A stretch of DNA of 64,000 nucleotides from Anticarsia gemmatalis. Lineage: Eukaryota; Arthropoda; Insecta; Lepidoptera; Erebidae. The notes under the pieces were generated by a model. It was not told the origin of the DNA. It did not search any database and saw only the letters and a program-made list of their open reading frames with translations. The translations under genes and the position numbers were made by a program. Shown piece after piece: positions 14,501 to 23,742 of the stretch. The stretch lies in assembly GCF_050436995.1 (NCBI RefSeq), contig NC_134756.1, positions 9,672,001-9,736,000 on the forward strand, written 5' to 3'. Position 1 is the first letter of the stretch, and every line of letters begins with the position of its first letter.

Positions 14501-17500
14501 TCAATATTATACCTATATTTTGTATACGTCTATCTTGTGGCTCAAATATCTAAGTCTAGACCGTATCCAAAAATATCTGACACGTTATTTCTGTTGAGAA
14601 AATACTACATGTGAAACAGTCGTTTATTTACTCTTCGTTTACCTGTTCCGCAACAGTTTAAAAACATTGAAACAGCAAGCTTACAGGCTGGCATTACTAA
14701 GAAGCGGTTATTACAACATACAGTCAATCTCACCAACTTGAAAGTTGTGTAAAAAAGAAACGCATCAATCTGCTTAATATAAAAGTAGTTAATTTTTATA
14801 GTTCACACGATACTGTCATTTTCGAACATTTTGCAATGTGCATCACAATGGTCGACGCGATGTCATAATCTCTTTATCAATCACAGTGACTATTCCCGTA
14901 CTATCACACTTTGTCTTACCCACTAACCTAGCGAAACGATAACAAGTAAGCTTTTATCAGTTTCACGCTGACTTACAGTTGATTGATGACCTAAAACATG
15001 TTGATATCGAGATAGCAACATGTTTAAAATTTGTGGCCTGATTCAAGTGACCTTGGTACCTCGGGAGCATGCTTCCTCGGTTTCTAAGGTGATAACCTAA
15101 ACAGTTCATGTCCTCTGACTGACACTTCGACCTGATATTGACTATCCTTTGACACGACATTATACGTATTAGGTATACCTATTACTACTAGTATTTTTTG
15201 CTAGAAAACACATTTCAATAGGTCTGACAGGCTTGACAGTACGGTAATAACTAAGTTTTTGTTGAAGCCTCAGTTAATTACCAAAGGTACAAATGAGCTT
15301 TGCAAATACGAAAAGTGGATTCTTTTAATGACTACCATTTTTCGGTTCTTACGACAGTATACAAAATAAAGCATTATCAAAAAGTATGAAATACTGATGT
15401 AATTTATATAACATCGATAACACATAAGTATTTACGGCAATTAGCTAAAAGGGAGATAAAATGCGACGCTAAAGTTGGCATCATTATCCACACTAATATT
15501 ATAAATGCGAAAGTAACTCTGTCTGTCTGTCTGTCTGTCTGCTACTCAATCACGCCTAAACTACTAAACCAATTTGCATGAAATTTGGTATGAAGATATT
15601 TTGATACCCGAGAAAGGACATAGGCTACTTTTTACCCCGGGAAAATAACGCATTTCCCGGGAAAATTCAGGTGGCGAACGAAGTCGCCAATAATCAATAT
15701 TTTAATGACATTGAATTAACAAAATTCCGTTGTCATGGCAACTGTTTTAATGGCGGATATGCCTTAGCGCAACTTGGTTATATTATGAGATATAAATCAT
15801 TTTGAGAATATTTTTCGTGAAAAAAGCATATTTTATATCATCACGCTACGACCAAAAGGAGCAGAGTAACAGTAAAAAGTGTTACAAAAGCGTGGAAAAT
15901 TCTGATTCTCTCTTATGTGACGCAAGCGAAGTTGCGCGGGTCAGCTAGTTTATTATCATTTGTTATTTAGTAATCAAATCAACACGGTCTTAAAGATATT
16001 TCGTATGTATTTGGTGTTTTTTCTAGTCTTTTCTAACCAATAGACACGGCATATTATGTTTCACATGTTTCAAAACAAAAGTCGAATAACATTATAGGTC
16101 CTAAGCGTTTTTTACTTGACAGCAGAAAATACATTAAATTAAACATCTTGATAATTGGCCACACTCTATAAAACTTTGATAGAAAATTTGTTACAATAGT
16201 TTTCTTATGTGCAATAATGTAATAGTAAATAACACAAGGAAGTAATGCATTTTATCAATACAAAAAGACAGCGCAGAATCCCAGCAGTGTACAGTTAACA
16301 AGCATCGTAGCGATTACATCACAAGCCACGTTTATTTGACACACGTGATTTTAAAATTGTATCTCACAGGCACGTGACTAATGTTTTGTTTTTTATTAAA
16401 TAATAATATTATTATGTATACAGTATATCACATAGATTAAGTGTTTTTGTAAGCATGTAATAATAATCCGACACGTAAAACCAGTTTTTAGCAGTTAATT
16501 TGTTTTTTCTATTTTTGTCTTAGGCTCGTTTCATGGCACGTGCCCATTTATGGCTTTAAATCAAAGAAATATTTAAATTAAACTATACAAGAAATGAAAA
16601 TGTAGAGTTCATAAAATGTCTACTCATGTTGTCGACCATTTTAAATAAACGATGAGGACGTGTGTTTGCATAACTAAAATAAATACCGTAATACACGCGA
16701 CAAATATGATTTAATAACACGCCAGTATTCATTCATGTGACAGGGGACCTACCAATTTGGGTAGAATAAAGATGCGTACGTCCTTTGCATGACGCAAGCT
16801 TCCTCTATTTAAATTCGCCGTCATCCGTCGGTGTAACACGCGCTAGTCAGACATTTACATGCACTTCCCTACTTTTATTAAACGTTAGGTTTTAATAATA
16901 TTATATTTCATACAGCATTTATTTTCCTCTCATAATACCAAAGATTTATATTGATTGTAGGCAAGTAAGTCCCCTGTGTCTAGATAAGAGATGAAGGCCC
17001 TTTATACATGTGAGCAGTTATTGATTACTGTATCTGTGCACTTGTACAGGCGCCGTGTATTTCCTAGTACATACGTACGTTACGTGAGGTCAATAGACAC
17101 ACATATGTTGATCTAGCCACTATGGAGCGCCTTGAACGACTCAATGAGTAGACGCAATCAAACGAAACGACTGCTTTAAAAGGAAAGTGGAGCTTTCAAT
17201 GTTAGTTTATGAAATGAGGAGAATTTACATTGCACTTTTCATCTTCAATAGAAATTGCTCTTTCGCGTTTCCGCAAAACGACTAGGTCACGTCTGTCGGT
17301 TTTTTTACTTTTGTTTACTTGCCAGCGTGTTGGCGCAGTGTCTCCCGAGGTATTCAAAGGGTCTCCGACATGCTCTCAAGCTAATAATAACCAATCATTT
17401 CTTGCTACCTGGTTGGGTACGTTCCAGTGGCGAAGGGTGAGTTTTGTTAAAAGGCAAGCCGGAGCTAAAACTGCTAAAGCTAAAGTTAAGCAACTCTTGG

Positions 17501-19354
17501 TGCGGTCATTCCATAGGTGGGTGACCGACGCGATGGCGGGCGGCGGCTTGAACAAATTTGACACTAGGTTGACCACTAACCATACGTTAACAGAACAGAA
17601 TCGTTGTATTGCGATCCGATTTACCAAACTACTTTCATAGTAGGTAAGAACTAAGTAGGTACCTACCTACCTATGAACGAAATTATTGATGAGGAATGAT
17701 TCTATCCTATTACTTCAAATTTCATGTTAAAATAAGTGTTTTAATTTTTAAATACAACTTTGATTGACTCCAAATGCTATCTAGGTACTAGAAACAATCG
17801 GAGAAATAATAAAAACACTTTACAGCTAGGTACCAATAAGCCATTGATAAATATATAAAGTAATATCGTAGCGAATAACTTAAGGGAATGTTTAAAATAC
17901 TAATTACCTATATCCTTTGAATTCTGTATTGTTTATTTTGGTAGATAGGTACATGTTGGCACTAGGAGCATTTTGAAAACAATGTCACAGACTAATAAGT
18001 ACTAAAGTAACAATGTCATATATATACTAATACAATACTAAATACAATACTAAAGTGACAATGTCTACACTCTACAACATTAATTTACTGATTAATAACT
18101 AATTTAACAATATTTATTGCTTCTACTTCTACCTACTTGTTGTCCCTGATCGCAATACTCAAACAATAACAATGAAAGTAATAAGTACTTACAAATACAT
18201 GTAAGATACGACCAGTACATTCACACAATCACCACGATTTTACACTAAATAATAACATTCATAAATAATTTAACACAATTTAACTCATCCAAATATAATA
18301 AACATAATAATGCAAAAAAACCTAAAATAGGCGCGCAAAATGAAAACAAAACTAATTCTAAAATCATAAATGTCATCACAACAATAAAATTGCATTCATT
18401 GTCTCTCTCTCATTAAATATCATTACATCTCACTCACACATTCGCTAGTTGCCGCGCCGCCCGCGCCGCTGCGCCTGTCGTACCTACTAGTCGCCCAATA
18501 AGCCGATGAATTCCGGGTTACCTCGCCGGTAAAACGCGCCATAGAAAAGTACGTCCGCGTGACGTCATCGACATCTTTTTCGCTTTACGCGATTCCTGCG
18601 CGCGCCGTCGAGTTGTTTGACGGCAATTTTCGGTATGCAACTTTTGCAATGACAAATAGAACAGGCGTTTATTCATTTATTTATTTTTAATTAGTCGTAT
18701 TGAAAATATTGATGAATGTCGTAATAAATATAGAATTTAATTTAAATAAACGATCTTTTCTTGAGAATAATACACATTTATGTGACGCATTTTAAGGAGT
18801 GTTCCGAAGGTAAAGCCGGTAGGAATCGGGTTATAGGGAGCCTTCGCCACTGGTACGTTCCAGGGATAATTTTAGGAACAATTAGCGTTTCCTGCTATCT
18901 GAGAATTACTCTTTGTTTCTAACAAAGTTGGACTGCGCTTTGTGCAATCTAAACAAGACAGTATAGAAATGATTTTTTTTTGACCACTAATCGCTTCTCT
19001 TTAGGATAGGAAACAAGCAAAAGGTAAAAGAGGATTTTCTACAGTACATCACCAATCATTTCCTAGAAGGGAAGTCATCGGCAAAGAGGAAACATTACAG
19101 CTACTTAATAACATTAGTAAAACTTACGCAGGCTGGGACTGTTCCATATCGGAATCATCGGAGGCGTCGTCGATGTCGTCGAAGTTGTCAATGACCCTGC
19201 CAGAGACTTCGAGGCGACGCAGTGAGCGGCCGCTGGAGGCGACGTGGCGAGCAATCTGACGGATCAGTCGCCGGGGCAGTGGGAGAGAAGCGCGCGCGCC
19301 TCGCGCCGGTGAACCACCTCGCTCGCCGCGCATTGGCGCCATCTGCTCAAACAT
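5370..19354 (-). CDS. FOXN3: Forkhead transcription factor, FoxN2/3 (CHES1) class
   Basis: This is a nuclear DNA-binding regulator with a winged-helix domain. Seven coding exons join in phase: 19128-19354, 13713-13810, 12504-12568, 8320-8598, 6666-6740, 5641-5805 and 5370-5504 (1044 bases, 347 residues). The N-terminus is basic, then acidic (DDIDDASDDSD). The stretch DDDLTSLSWLQDRNLLR (about 92-108) resembles the conserved acidic/LNWLHESKNLL box before the forkhead of vertebrate FOXN2/3. The forkhead starts at KPPYSFSCLIF (about 163), has WKNSVRHNLSLNKCF in recognition helix 3 (about 207-221), and continues across an intron into GKGSLWTVDP. The C-terminus has the AEALLNLAG motif near the end, then a stop. 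In Drosophila the counterpart is CHES-1-like. The protein is shorter than vertebrate FOXN3 (about 490). The first exon and start codon are the least certain part. The introns carry a foldback element, a Helitron-like element and a hAT-like insertion. Confidence 0.88.
5641..5805 (-). CDS. FOXN3: FoxN coding exon 6
   Basis: Fifty-five codons in phase 0, very GC-rich, sit between acceptor GGTCGGCAG and donor CAG|GTAAAC. The exon encodes PIPAAGEAPEPAESSSPSR, then DEYIAAATVLAMKYGPGVLDQ. No domain is recognised. The two + strand ORFs over the same bases are shadows of its high GC content. Confidence 0.8.
5806..8319 (-). other. FoxN introns between exons 4-5 and 5-6
   Basis: Two introns (6741-8319 and 5806-6665) flank exon 5. 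They are AT-rich and unremarkable apart from a short GATA/AGAT microsatellite at about 7607-7622. Confidence 0.6.
6666..6740 (-). CDS. FOXN3: FoxN coding exon 5 (forkhead wing region)
   Basis: Twenty-five codons, phase 0 at both ends (acceptor TTTTATTCGTAG, donor GTGATT), read VAAAPGLGKGSLWTVDPQHR-ASLLQ. GKGSLWxVDP is the end of the forkhead fold (wing 1 and the following strand). The intron between NKCFHK and V(A/D) splits the domain. The AAAPGL segment replaces the usual DKERSQS-type loop. Confidence 0.9.
8320..8598 (-). CDS. FOXN3: FoxN coding exon 4 (forkhead domain, main part)
   Basis: This exon has 93 codons, phase 0 at both ends (acceptor TTTCTATTCACAG, donor AAG|GTATGT). A proline-rich lead (TPPPVARVPSPPRTP) precedes the forkhead: KPPYSFSCLIFMAIE, LPVKEIYAWIVRHFPYF, APQGWKNSVRHNLSLNKCF. 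The SFSCLIFMAIE and APxGWKNSVRHNLSLNKCF signatures place it in the FoxN2/3 branch rather than FoxN1/4 or other classes. Vertebrate proteins have shorter side chains where this one has AAPARA, and HFPYFRHAP for HFPYFANAP. Confidence 0.95.
9590..10672. mobile_element. Foldback element with ~300-bp inverted arms
   Basis: The left arm 9590-9881 and right arm 10369-10672 are nearly exact reverse complements. Examples are GGAGATCATCC against GGATGATCTCC at the tips, GCTAGCCATTTGAAGCAATA mid-arm, and ACTCGGAAACG at the inner ends. The left arm lacks about 12 bp near its tip that the right arm has. The 487-bp middle is GC-richer than the arms and contains a second, smaller inverted pair: GAGGGTGCGGCC at 9881-9892 and GGCCGCACCCTC at about 10000-10011. 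No transposase is seen, so it would be a non-autonomous foldback/MITE-type DNA element. A clear target duplication was not found. Confidence 0.85.
10075..10308 (-). other. Open reading stretch inside the foldback element
   Basis: The minus strand is open for about 75 codons from an in-frame TAA near 10310 to a stop at 10075. It reads, in part, RNRYVIAPAHDHRSG and IPIEGRAYLLNRNMYPHNK. The + strand over 10077-10355 is also open (92 codons, Cys-rich). Neither is recognised. It may be a captured host exon or chance. It lies between the inverted arms and is GC-richer than them. Confidence 0.3.
12504..12568 (-). CDS. FOXN3: FoxN coding exon 3
   Basis: This 65-base exon lies between acceptor TTCTATTCCAG and a strong donor, GTGAGT. 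Two bases complete the split Gly codon from exon 2, and 21 codons follow (INLTKSDMEDTKMVDNQIIV-K). It ends in phase 0, which is what exon 4 needs. Homology is not recognisable, so support comes from splice sites and frame continuity. It could be an alternative exon. Confidence 0.6.
12569..13712 (-). other. FoxN intron between exons 2 and 3
   Basis: This 1.1-kb intron has nothing coding. Around 12805-12860 the minus strand has a B-box-like TTCGATACC next to GCCGGC, possibly old tRNA-derived SINE debris, but it is too degraded to call firmly. Confidence 0.45.
13713..13810 (-). CDS. FOXN3: FoxN coding exon 2 (acidic/SLSWL box)
   Basis: The acceptor TTCTCGTCCACCAG is followed by one base plus 32 codons plus one base, then the donor GTAGCT. 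It encodes DHDDDLTSLSWLQDRNLLR, the conserved segment that precedes the forkhead in FOXN2/3 proteins. Phases match both neighbouring exons. Confidence 0.8.
15487..15948 (+). mobile_element. Non-autonomous Helitron-like element
   Basis: The 5' end reads TCCACACTAATATTATAAAT, close to the common lepidopteran Helitron start. The 3' end is CTAG (15945-15948), preceded by a hairpin (CGCAA 15921-15925 / TTGCG 15932-15936) about 10 nt upstream. The flanks are A at 15486 and T at 15949, as expected for A|T insertion without target duplication. It contains a (GTCT)n microsatellite at 15521-15540. No Rep/helicase is encoded. Confidence 0.8.
17482..17526 (+). repeat. 5S rRNA-like promoter segment
   Basis: AAGTTAAGCAAC followed after about 25 bases by ATAGGTGGGTGACC resembles the A box and C box of the 5S rRNA internal control region (GTTAAGCAAC ... 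GGATGGGTGACC). It lacks the rest of a 5S gene, so it is probably a 5S-derived SINE fragment or carried debris within the hAT-like element. Confidence 0.45.
18445..18610. promoter_or_regulatory. CpG-rich segment with a CRE inside the hAT-like element
   Basis: This short stretch is dense in CG dinucleotides (CCGCGCCGCCCGCGCCGCTG and CTGCGCGCGCCGTC) in otherwise AT-rich DNA. It has a full palindromic cAMP-response element, TGACGTCA, at 18560-18567. It looks promoter-like, but no transcript start can be shown. It may be DNA captured by the transposon. Confidence 0.35.
19128..19354 (-). CDS. FOXN3: FoxN coding exon 1 (start codon exon)
   Basis: This exon is open from ATG (complement of 19352-19354), with an in-frame stop upstream near 19400. 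It encodes 75 codons plus two bases (GC) and ends at a consensus donor, GTAAGT, at 19127-19122. It reads as a basic then acidic, low-complexity protein ending in MEQSQP. A second in-frame ATG lies four codons on (MAPMRG), so either could be the start. It belongs to FoxN because it leaves phase 2, which the next exon's single leading base fills exactly. An upstream exon spliced at CTGAAAG before 19355 is possible but weak. Confidence 0.65.
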
Positions 19355-22208
19355 ACACCTTTCAGATCCAGTGGTATGAAGCGTCAGATGGTCAATTTAA
19401 ACTGGATGGACCACTCAGAATTGGCGCTGCACCAGCTAGACCGTACATAAAGGGTTCAAGAATCAAATTCGTGACCAGTACGCTTTAGTACAGCAGATCT
19501 TAGAGACTGTTTTAATATTACGAGATTTAGATACACAATTTTGAGTTCAGCCCCAGAACATCAAGGAACTATGACAAAAAATAAAGGTCTGGGTAAACTT
19601 TATCAATCTCTTCCTAAAGCTATAAATTAATAACCATAATGTTAATCAGAACAACTTTCGTTTGATGTTTCTTTCAGACTTAATATAAACTGATATTGAT
19701 TTCAGTTGAAGCTAGACAAGTTGTACCTTCAACACACCTTCACCCTATTCGACAAAATAATGCGTGATATATAACAATGAAACCATACAAAGAATGAATA
19801 ATACCAGACAGGTACATAAATAAAGACACCTAAGTAGTTAGCAGCTCGCGTAATGTAACAAAGATCCCATTATGAGGAATAGTTTTAAAGTTAGTAATCT
19901 TTGTTGACGCTGAAGCATTGTTTCGGATTGTTTGGCAGTTCGACGCAATAAGCTGTGAAGCGCCGCTGCTACAAACCTTCGGAAGCGATGTTGCAACGCT
20001 CAAATTATTTATGTCTATTAGCCAGCCGAGCTCGACGGATCGGAATAAGTTCCCCGTCCGACTTTTCTGTTTTACGATGTTTTGTCATAAATTGACATGA
20101 ATCTAAGACAAACATTGATTATGCAAATAACTTTTTCTAGAGTTTGCATGCCCGGAGCACGAGCTTCTAAATCAAGAAGAAACACTTTGGAATTTAGCGC
20201 GGCTATGTTACTTTTCGTATTCAAACGACTGTTATCTCTTGTATTATTTTAGAGCTTGAAATGTGTAAGGTAGGTATCAAGTGCGCATTTAATGCGTAAT
20301 AGATATCAGCAAATCAGTTCGCAATATAATCACAAACGTAATTATCTTAAAGAATTTCTGTTAAAAAAAGACCAGGAACGCGAAAAAGAAAATAATACAA
20401 GTAAGTATTTTTATCTGTAATTTATCGCGTGAAATGGCGACACAATCACATAATATCGCGTGACCTTGGCATAGTAACAAACAGCTAAATGTAATAGCGT
20501 GGTCGGCGTAGCGTCCCCGTGTCATCAGAGAATTGAGTAGCAGCGAGACGCCGAATGACACACTAACGCGATTATCTAACAACAGATATTATTTACAATG
20601 CCCTATTACGGCCCTGCACTAGGTACATCTCTAGTATACTTAATTACTGCGCAAAACGTCTGCTCATGCTATTAATTAACTTTAAATTAGTTCTGATAAG
20701 GGCACAGTCTGTCTAAGGCTAAGGAAATGTTATCATATTGTTGAATGAGGATGTCAACAATCTTGTTGATGTGATGAATATTATGGACAATGTTTGTATG
20801 GCTTGTTATAATGATTCTACTCATTTTGCTGGAGGAAAACGTGGTGGAAGTATGATTAATGTAGAAAAACCAAATGTGAATTAGTAAACACATTGTAGCA
20901 GGAAAATTAGTAGATCTATTCGAAAATGAAGTAGGCTGGTAAATTACTATTAGCATTTAAATTTTATCCAGATGTTTATTAATGTTTTCTTTTTTTTCAG
21001 AAAGATGTAAGTTGCTATTAAACTTGTTTAAATTTCACAAAGATTTGAACAAAGCATCAAACATAAGCAAAGCAATCAATTTGTAAAACTGGTAGTTGAA
21101 TTGAAGGTGTTGTAAACAAACAAGTGTATTAGCTTCACATACTTCAGTGTCCAATGAGGAAATGATGTCATGAATTACTGTTATTATTTGTTTGTTTTGA
21201 TTCTGATATCATTCAATACCATGCAGTTAGAGCTGATTATAAAATCTTAGATTAATGTTTGTACCATTTTAATTTTATTTTAATCTAATAATATAGATTT
21301 TAAAACCTGGAAAGATATAAACATTTTTAATGTTTTTGGATTTATTTTGTGTTGATTAATAATAAATATTTGGTGGCTTGGTGACTTCATTTCCTAGTGA
21401 TTTTATCAACTAAAAGGTGTAGCGCCTTCTGTATTGATTGTATAAAACTAAGATAAGAATGTCTCAAAGGTATGTACATATCTCTGCTAGAACTGAATAC
21501 TTATCATTTGGGTAAAGATTAGGCGGCCTTGGTATGCCTCATAATATGTTAATTGTTCTTAGTGTTAATTATAATTCATGATGCCAACAGTCTAGACATG
21601 AATACTACTAAGTTGGACAACTCATTTAAAAAGGTCTTTGCCCTATTGTACTACAATAACACAGTAATAGATTTTGTGTAATGTATTTATAGCCCAATGT
21701 AAAACAATATTCCATTTCCTTAAACATTGCTCTGTTGGTATTTAAAGGTAAAAAGAATGTAACTGAATACACACTGAAAAGTAGAACACTATCTCTAGGT
21801 GACACTTAAAATTAGAAATCCTACAGGAAGTGTGAACTGAAATCTAGGTCACACAAAGGTCTAGATGCTATTTATAGTTGGCAATAGCAGGCTCTAGACT
21901 ATGCACCACTGAGTTTATTGCAAGCTTTATTTGATTATAACAATAATAAATTGTTTACCAAGGTCACTACTATGTGAAAATAACATTATAAAACATAATA
22001 ATGAACAGTATACTCACTCAATTTAGTAAAATACCTCGGTCTTAACAAGAATTCCCTTCCAATTTGCATAAGCAATTATGTTATGGCTAATAGACACCCT
22101 AGCAACGTAAGCAGCGAAAATACGGTCGCGATGCATTTGAGGTATGATGTAACAGCTAGTTACCATGTGTTATTGTGTTCATTGGGTCAGCAGTGGCATC
22201 AACAACGT

Positions 22209-22221
22209 GTTGCTAGGAAAC
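22209..22221 (+). promoter_or_regulatory. RFX X-box-like site
   Basis: GTTGCTAGGAAAC is an imperfect palindrome of GTTGCY/RGNAAC half-sites like those bound by RFX factors. It lies at the edge of a CpG-rich patch (22220-22480) that may be a promoter. Functional support is lacking. Confidence 0.25.
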
Positions 22222-23167
22222 TGGTGTGAGGCCAGCGCGGCGACCGCGTGCGCGATTGCGTCGTGCCCGTGCGTCGTATGTCGTGCTTCCGACGTGGAAG
22301 TGCCGCCGCGTGCACTCTCCTATGCACGTGCTGACACGCACCTCCAAGGGCTGTTACATAACTACAGGGACCGCTGCTGACACCACGCCGAGGACAACAG
22401 AAACGTTGACTAACACCCGTTCCATATTTAGAAGGAGCGCCACCAATGCGTCCCGACGTATTCATGCGTCTAGTCACATTTTTAGAACCGCATGTAAACG
22501 ATACTTCGGTACCCCACGCTGGACAATGAATTTACGCAACTCTAGAGTCTACCATTGCGTTATTCAGGGTGCATAATCCAAAATGCGTAATAAAATAAAG
22601 CTAAAAAAACAGATGTAATCATGATACTAAGCCCTTCGACAGATTGAAGATCTGCTGAAACCTACATAAATAGTCTAATATGATGTCATACACTTACCTT
22701 TAGACTGTATTGTTTGTTGGACGCACTAATTATAAATTAATAACAATAAATAAACAGCATTCCGCGACCTCCGTACTTGTGATCAACAGTCAACACTCAA
22801 CAAACACCTTCCTCAACACCCAATCAAACCATAAACTAAAGAACAACCTACATAAATAAACATATGATTTGTAAATATCTATGGGACATTTTCCGTTTCC
22901 GAATTGTATAGAGGTGTGGCTTGAAATTTGCTTTAGTAACATTTTTAGCGATTAAAATAATCAATAAGTGCACGTCCAAAACTTACGGTCCGCTTCTCTT
23001 AAAATGATAGCCAATCATTTTAATACCTAAAAATAACAATAATAGTAAATTTGCAATATTAATGAGCCATTAAAAAATATATTGTTTTTTGACATGAAGT
23101 AGGTAGTACGTGGCTGTATAATCTGGCAACAATGCCATTAACCAAAAAGAAGAAAACACGTTAAACT

Positions 23168-23175
23168 TGACGTGG
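23168..23175 (+). promoter_or_regulatory. UPRE (XBP1/ATF6-type element) upstream of HYOU1
   Basis: TGACGTGG is the consensus unfolded-protein-response element. It is about 260 bp before the HYOU1 start codon, and HYOU1 is a known UPR target. No complete ERSE (CCAAT-N9-CCACG) was found nearby. Confidence 0.55.
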
Positions 23176-23294
23176 ACTAAAGTAGCTGGCTCACTGTAGT
23201 GAATTAAAATATATAGGATTTCAATTATTCCATGCTATTACAAGTGTAAAGATAGTTAAAATTATAATTCTAGATGTCAGCTTTTTAAAAGAAA

Positions 23295-23315
23295 ATGAAT
23301 CTAAATATTGTAAGT
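23295..23315 (+). promoter_or_regulatory. Possible HYOU1 first exon end and upstream start
   Basis: A perfect donor, GTAAGT, lies at 23310-23315. An ATG at 23295, preceded in frame by TAA, runs five codons to this donor. Spliced to the acceptor at 23425 it reads MNLNIK-MFGVL in frame. So either a non-coding 5' exon ends here or the protein has six extra N-terminal residues. Confidence 0.4.
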
Positions 23316-23425
23316 ATATACTTTCTCACAAATTAAAGTTTTGATGTGACAACCTATTTTCCGGAATCGCTGATGTGTTTTTCGGTATTCATGATTTATC
23401 TTATTCTTTCATTTCTTTTTTTCAG

Positions 23426-23742
23426 AAAATGTTCGGGGTGTTGAGTGTAGTGCTCTTACCATTACTTTTAAGTCAACACACGGATGCAGCGGCTGTAATA
23501 TCCATTGATTTTGGATCAGAATGGATGAAGATTGGAATCGTGTCTCCCGGTGTTCCGATGGAGATAGTATTAAATAAGGAGTCTAAGAGGAAGACGCCAG
23601 CTGTCGTGGCGATCAGGGATGACGTAAGGACATTCGGGGAAGACGCTGTGACTGTGGGCGTCAAATTCCCTAAGAAATCATACAAGTATCTACTAGATCT
23701 ACTTGGAAAGCCATTTGATCATCCTATGGTACAAGCTTACAG
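23426..23742 (+). CDS. HYOU1: HYOU1 exon with start codon and signal peptide
   Basis: The acceptor CTTTTTTTCAG ends at 23425, the ATG is at 23429, and the donor CAG|GTCAGT follows 23742. It encodes 104 codons plus two bases: the signal peptide and the first nucleotide-binding strand (IDFGSEWMKIGIV). The ATG near 23375 in the same frame lies in the preceding intron and is not used. Confidence 0.92.

Larger units (their letters stand above)
17425..18852. mobile_element. Non-autonomous hAT-like DNA transposon
   Basis: The terminal inverted repeat is CAGTGGCGAAGG at the left end and CCTTCGCCACTG at the right end. The exact 8-bp direct repeat GTACGTTC flanks it at 17417-17424 and 18853-18860. An 8-bp duplication and a CAGNGNCG-type end are hallmarks of hAT elements. 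The 1428-bp body encodes no transposase. It contains a 5S-rRNA-like segment near the left end, a direct repeat ACTAAAGT(A/G)ACAATGTC at about 18002 and 18049, and a CpG-rich stretch at about 18445-18610. It is inserted in FoxN intron 1. The 136-codon ORF starting at 17230 straddles its left border and is not a gene. Confidence 0.88.
13811..19127 (-). other. FoxN large intron between exons 1 and 2
   Basis: This 5.3-kb intron hosts the Helitron-like copy (15487-15948) and the hAT-like element (17425-18852). A small hairpin (CCCCG/CGGGG) lies at 14436-14457. No other feature is supported. Confidence 0.6.
19355..23425. other. Divergent region between FoxN and HYOU1
   Basis: This 4-kb region lies upstream of both genes, which point away from each other. 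It must contain the FoxN 5'UTR exons and promoter and the HYOU1 promoter. Visible in it are a CpG-rich patch at about 22220-22480, an RFX-like site at 22209 and a UPRE at 23168. No coding exon is recognised. A 55-codon + strand open stretch at 20717-20884 is unrecognised and probably chance. Confidence 0.5.

Noticed and set aside
16806..16855. TATTTAAA plus TCAGACA as a core promoter
   Set aside because: Spacing of about 40 bases is too long for a TATA-initiator pair, and no exon follows.
17230..17640. 136-codon + strand ORF
   Set aside because: It crosses the left border of the hAT-like element and its target duplication, so it is a chance fusion of host and transposon sequence.
20717..20884. 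55-codon open + strand stretch (NEDVNNLVDVMN...)
   Set aside because: No recognised family, no clear splice sites, bounded by a stop; probably chance.
22199..22576. Overlapping ORFs in the CpG-rich patch
   Set aside because: Open frames on several strands come from high GC; Arg-rich nonsense composition.
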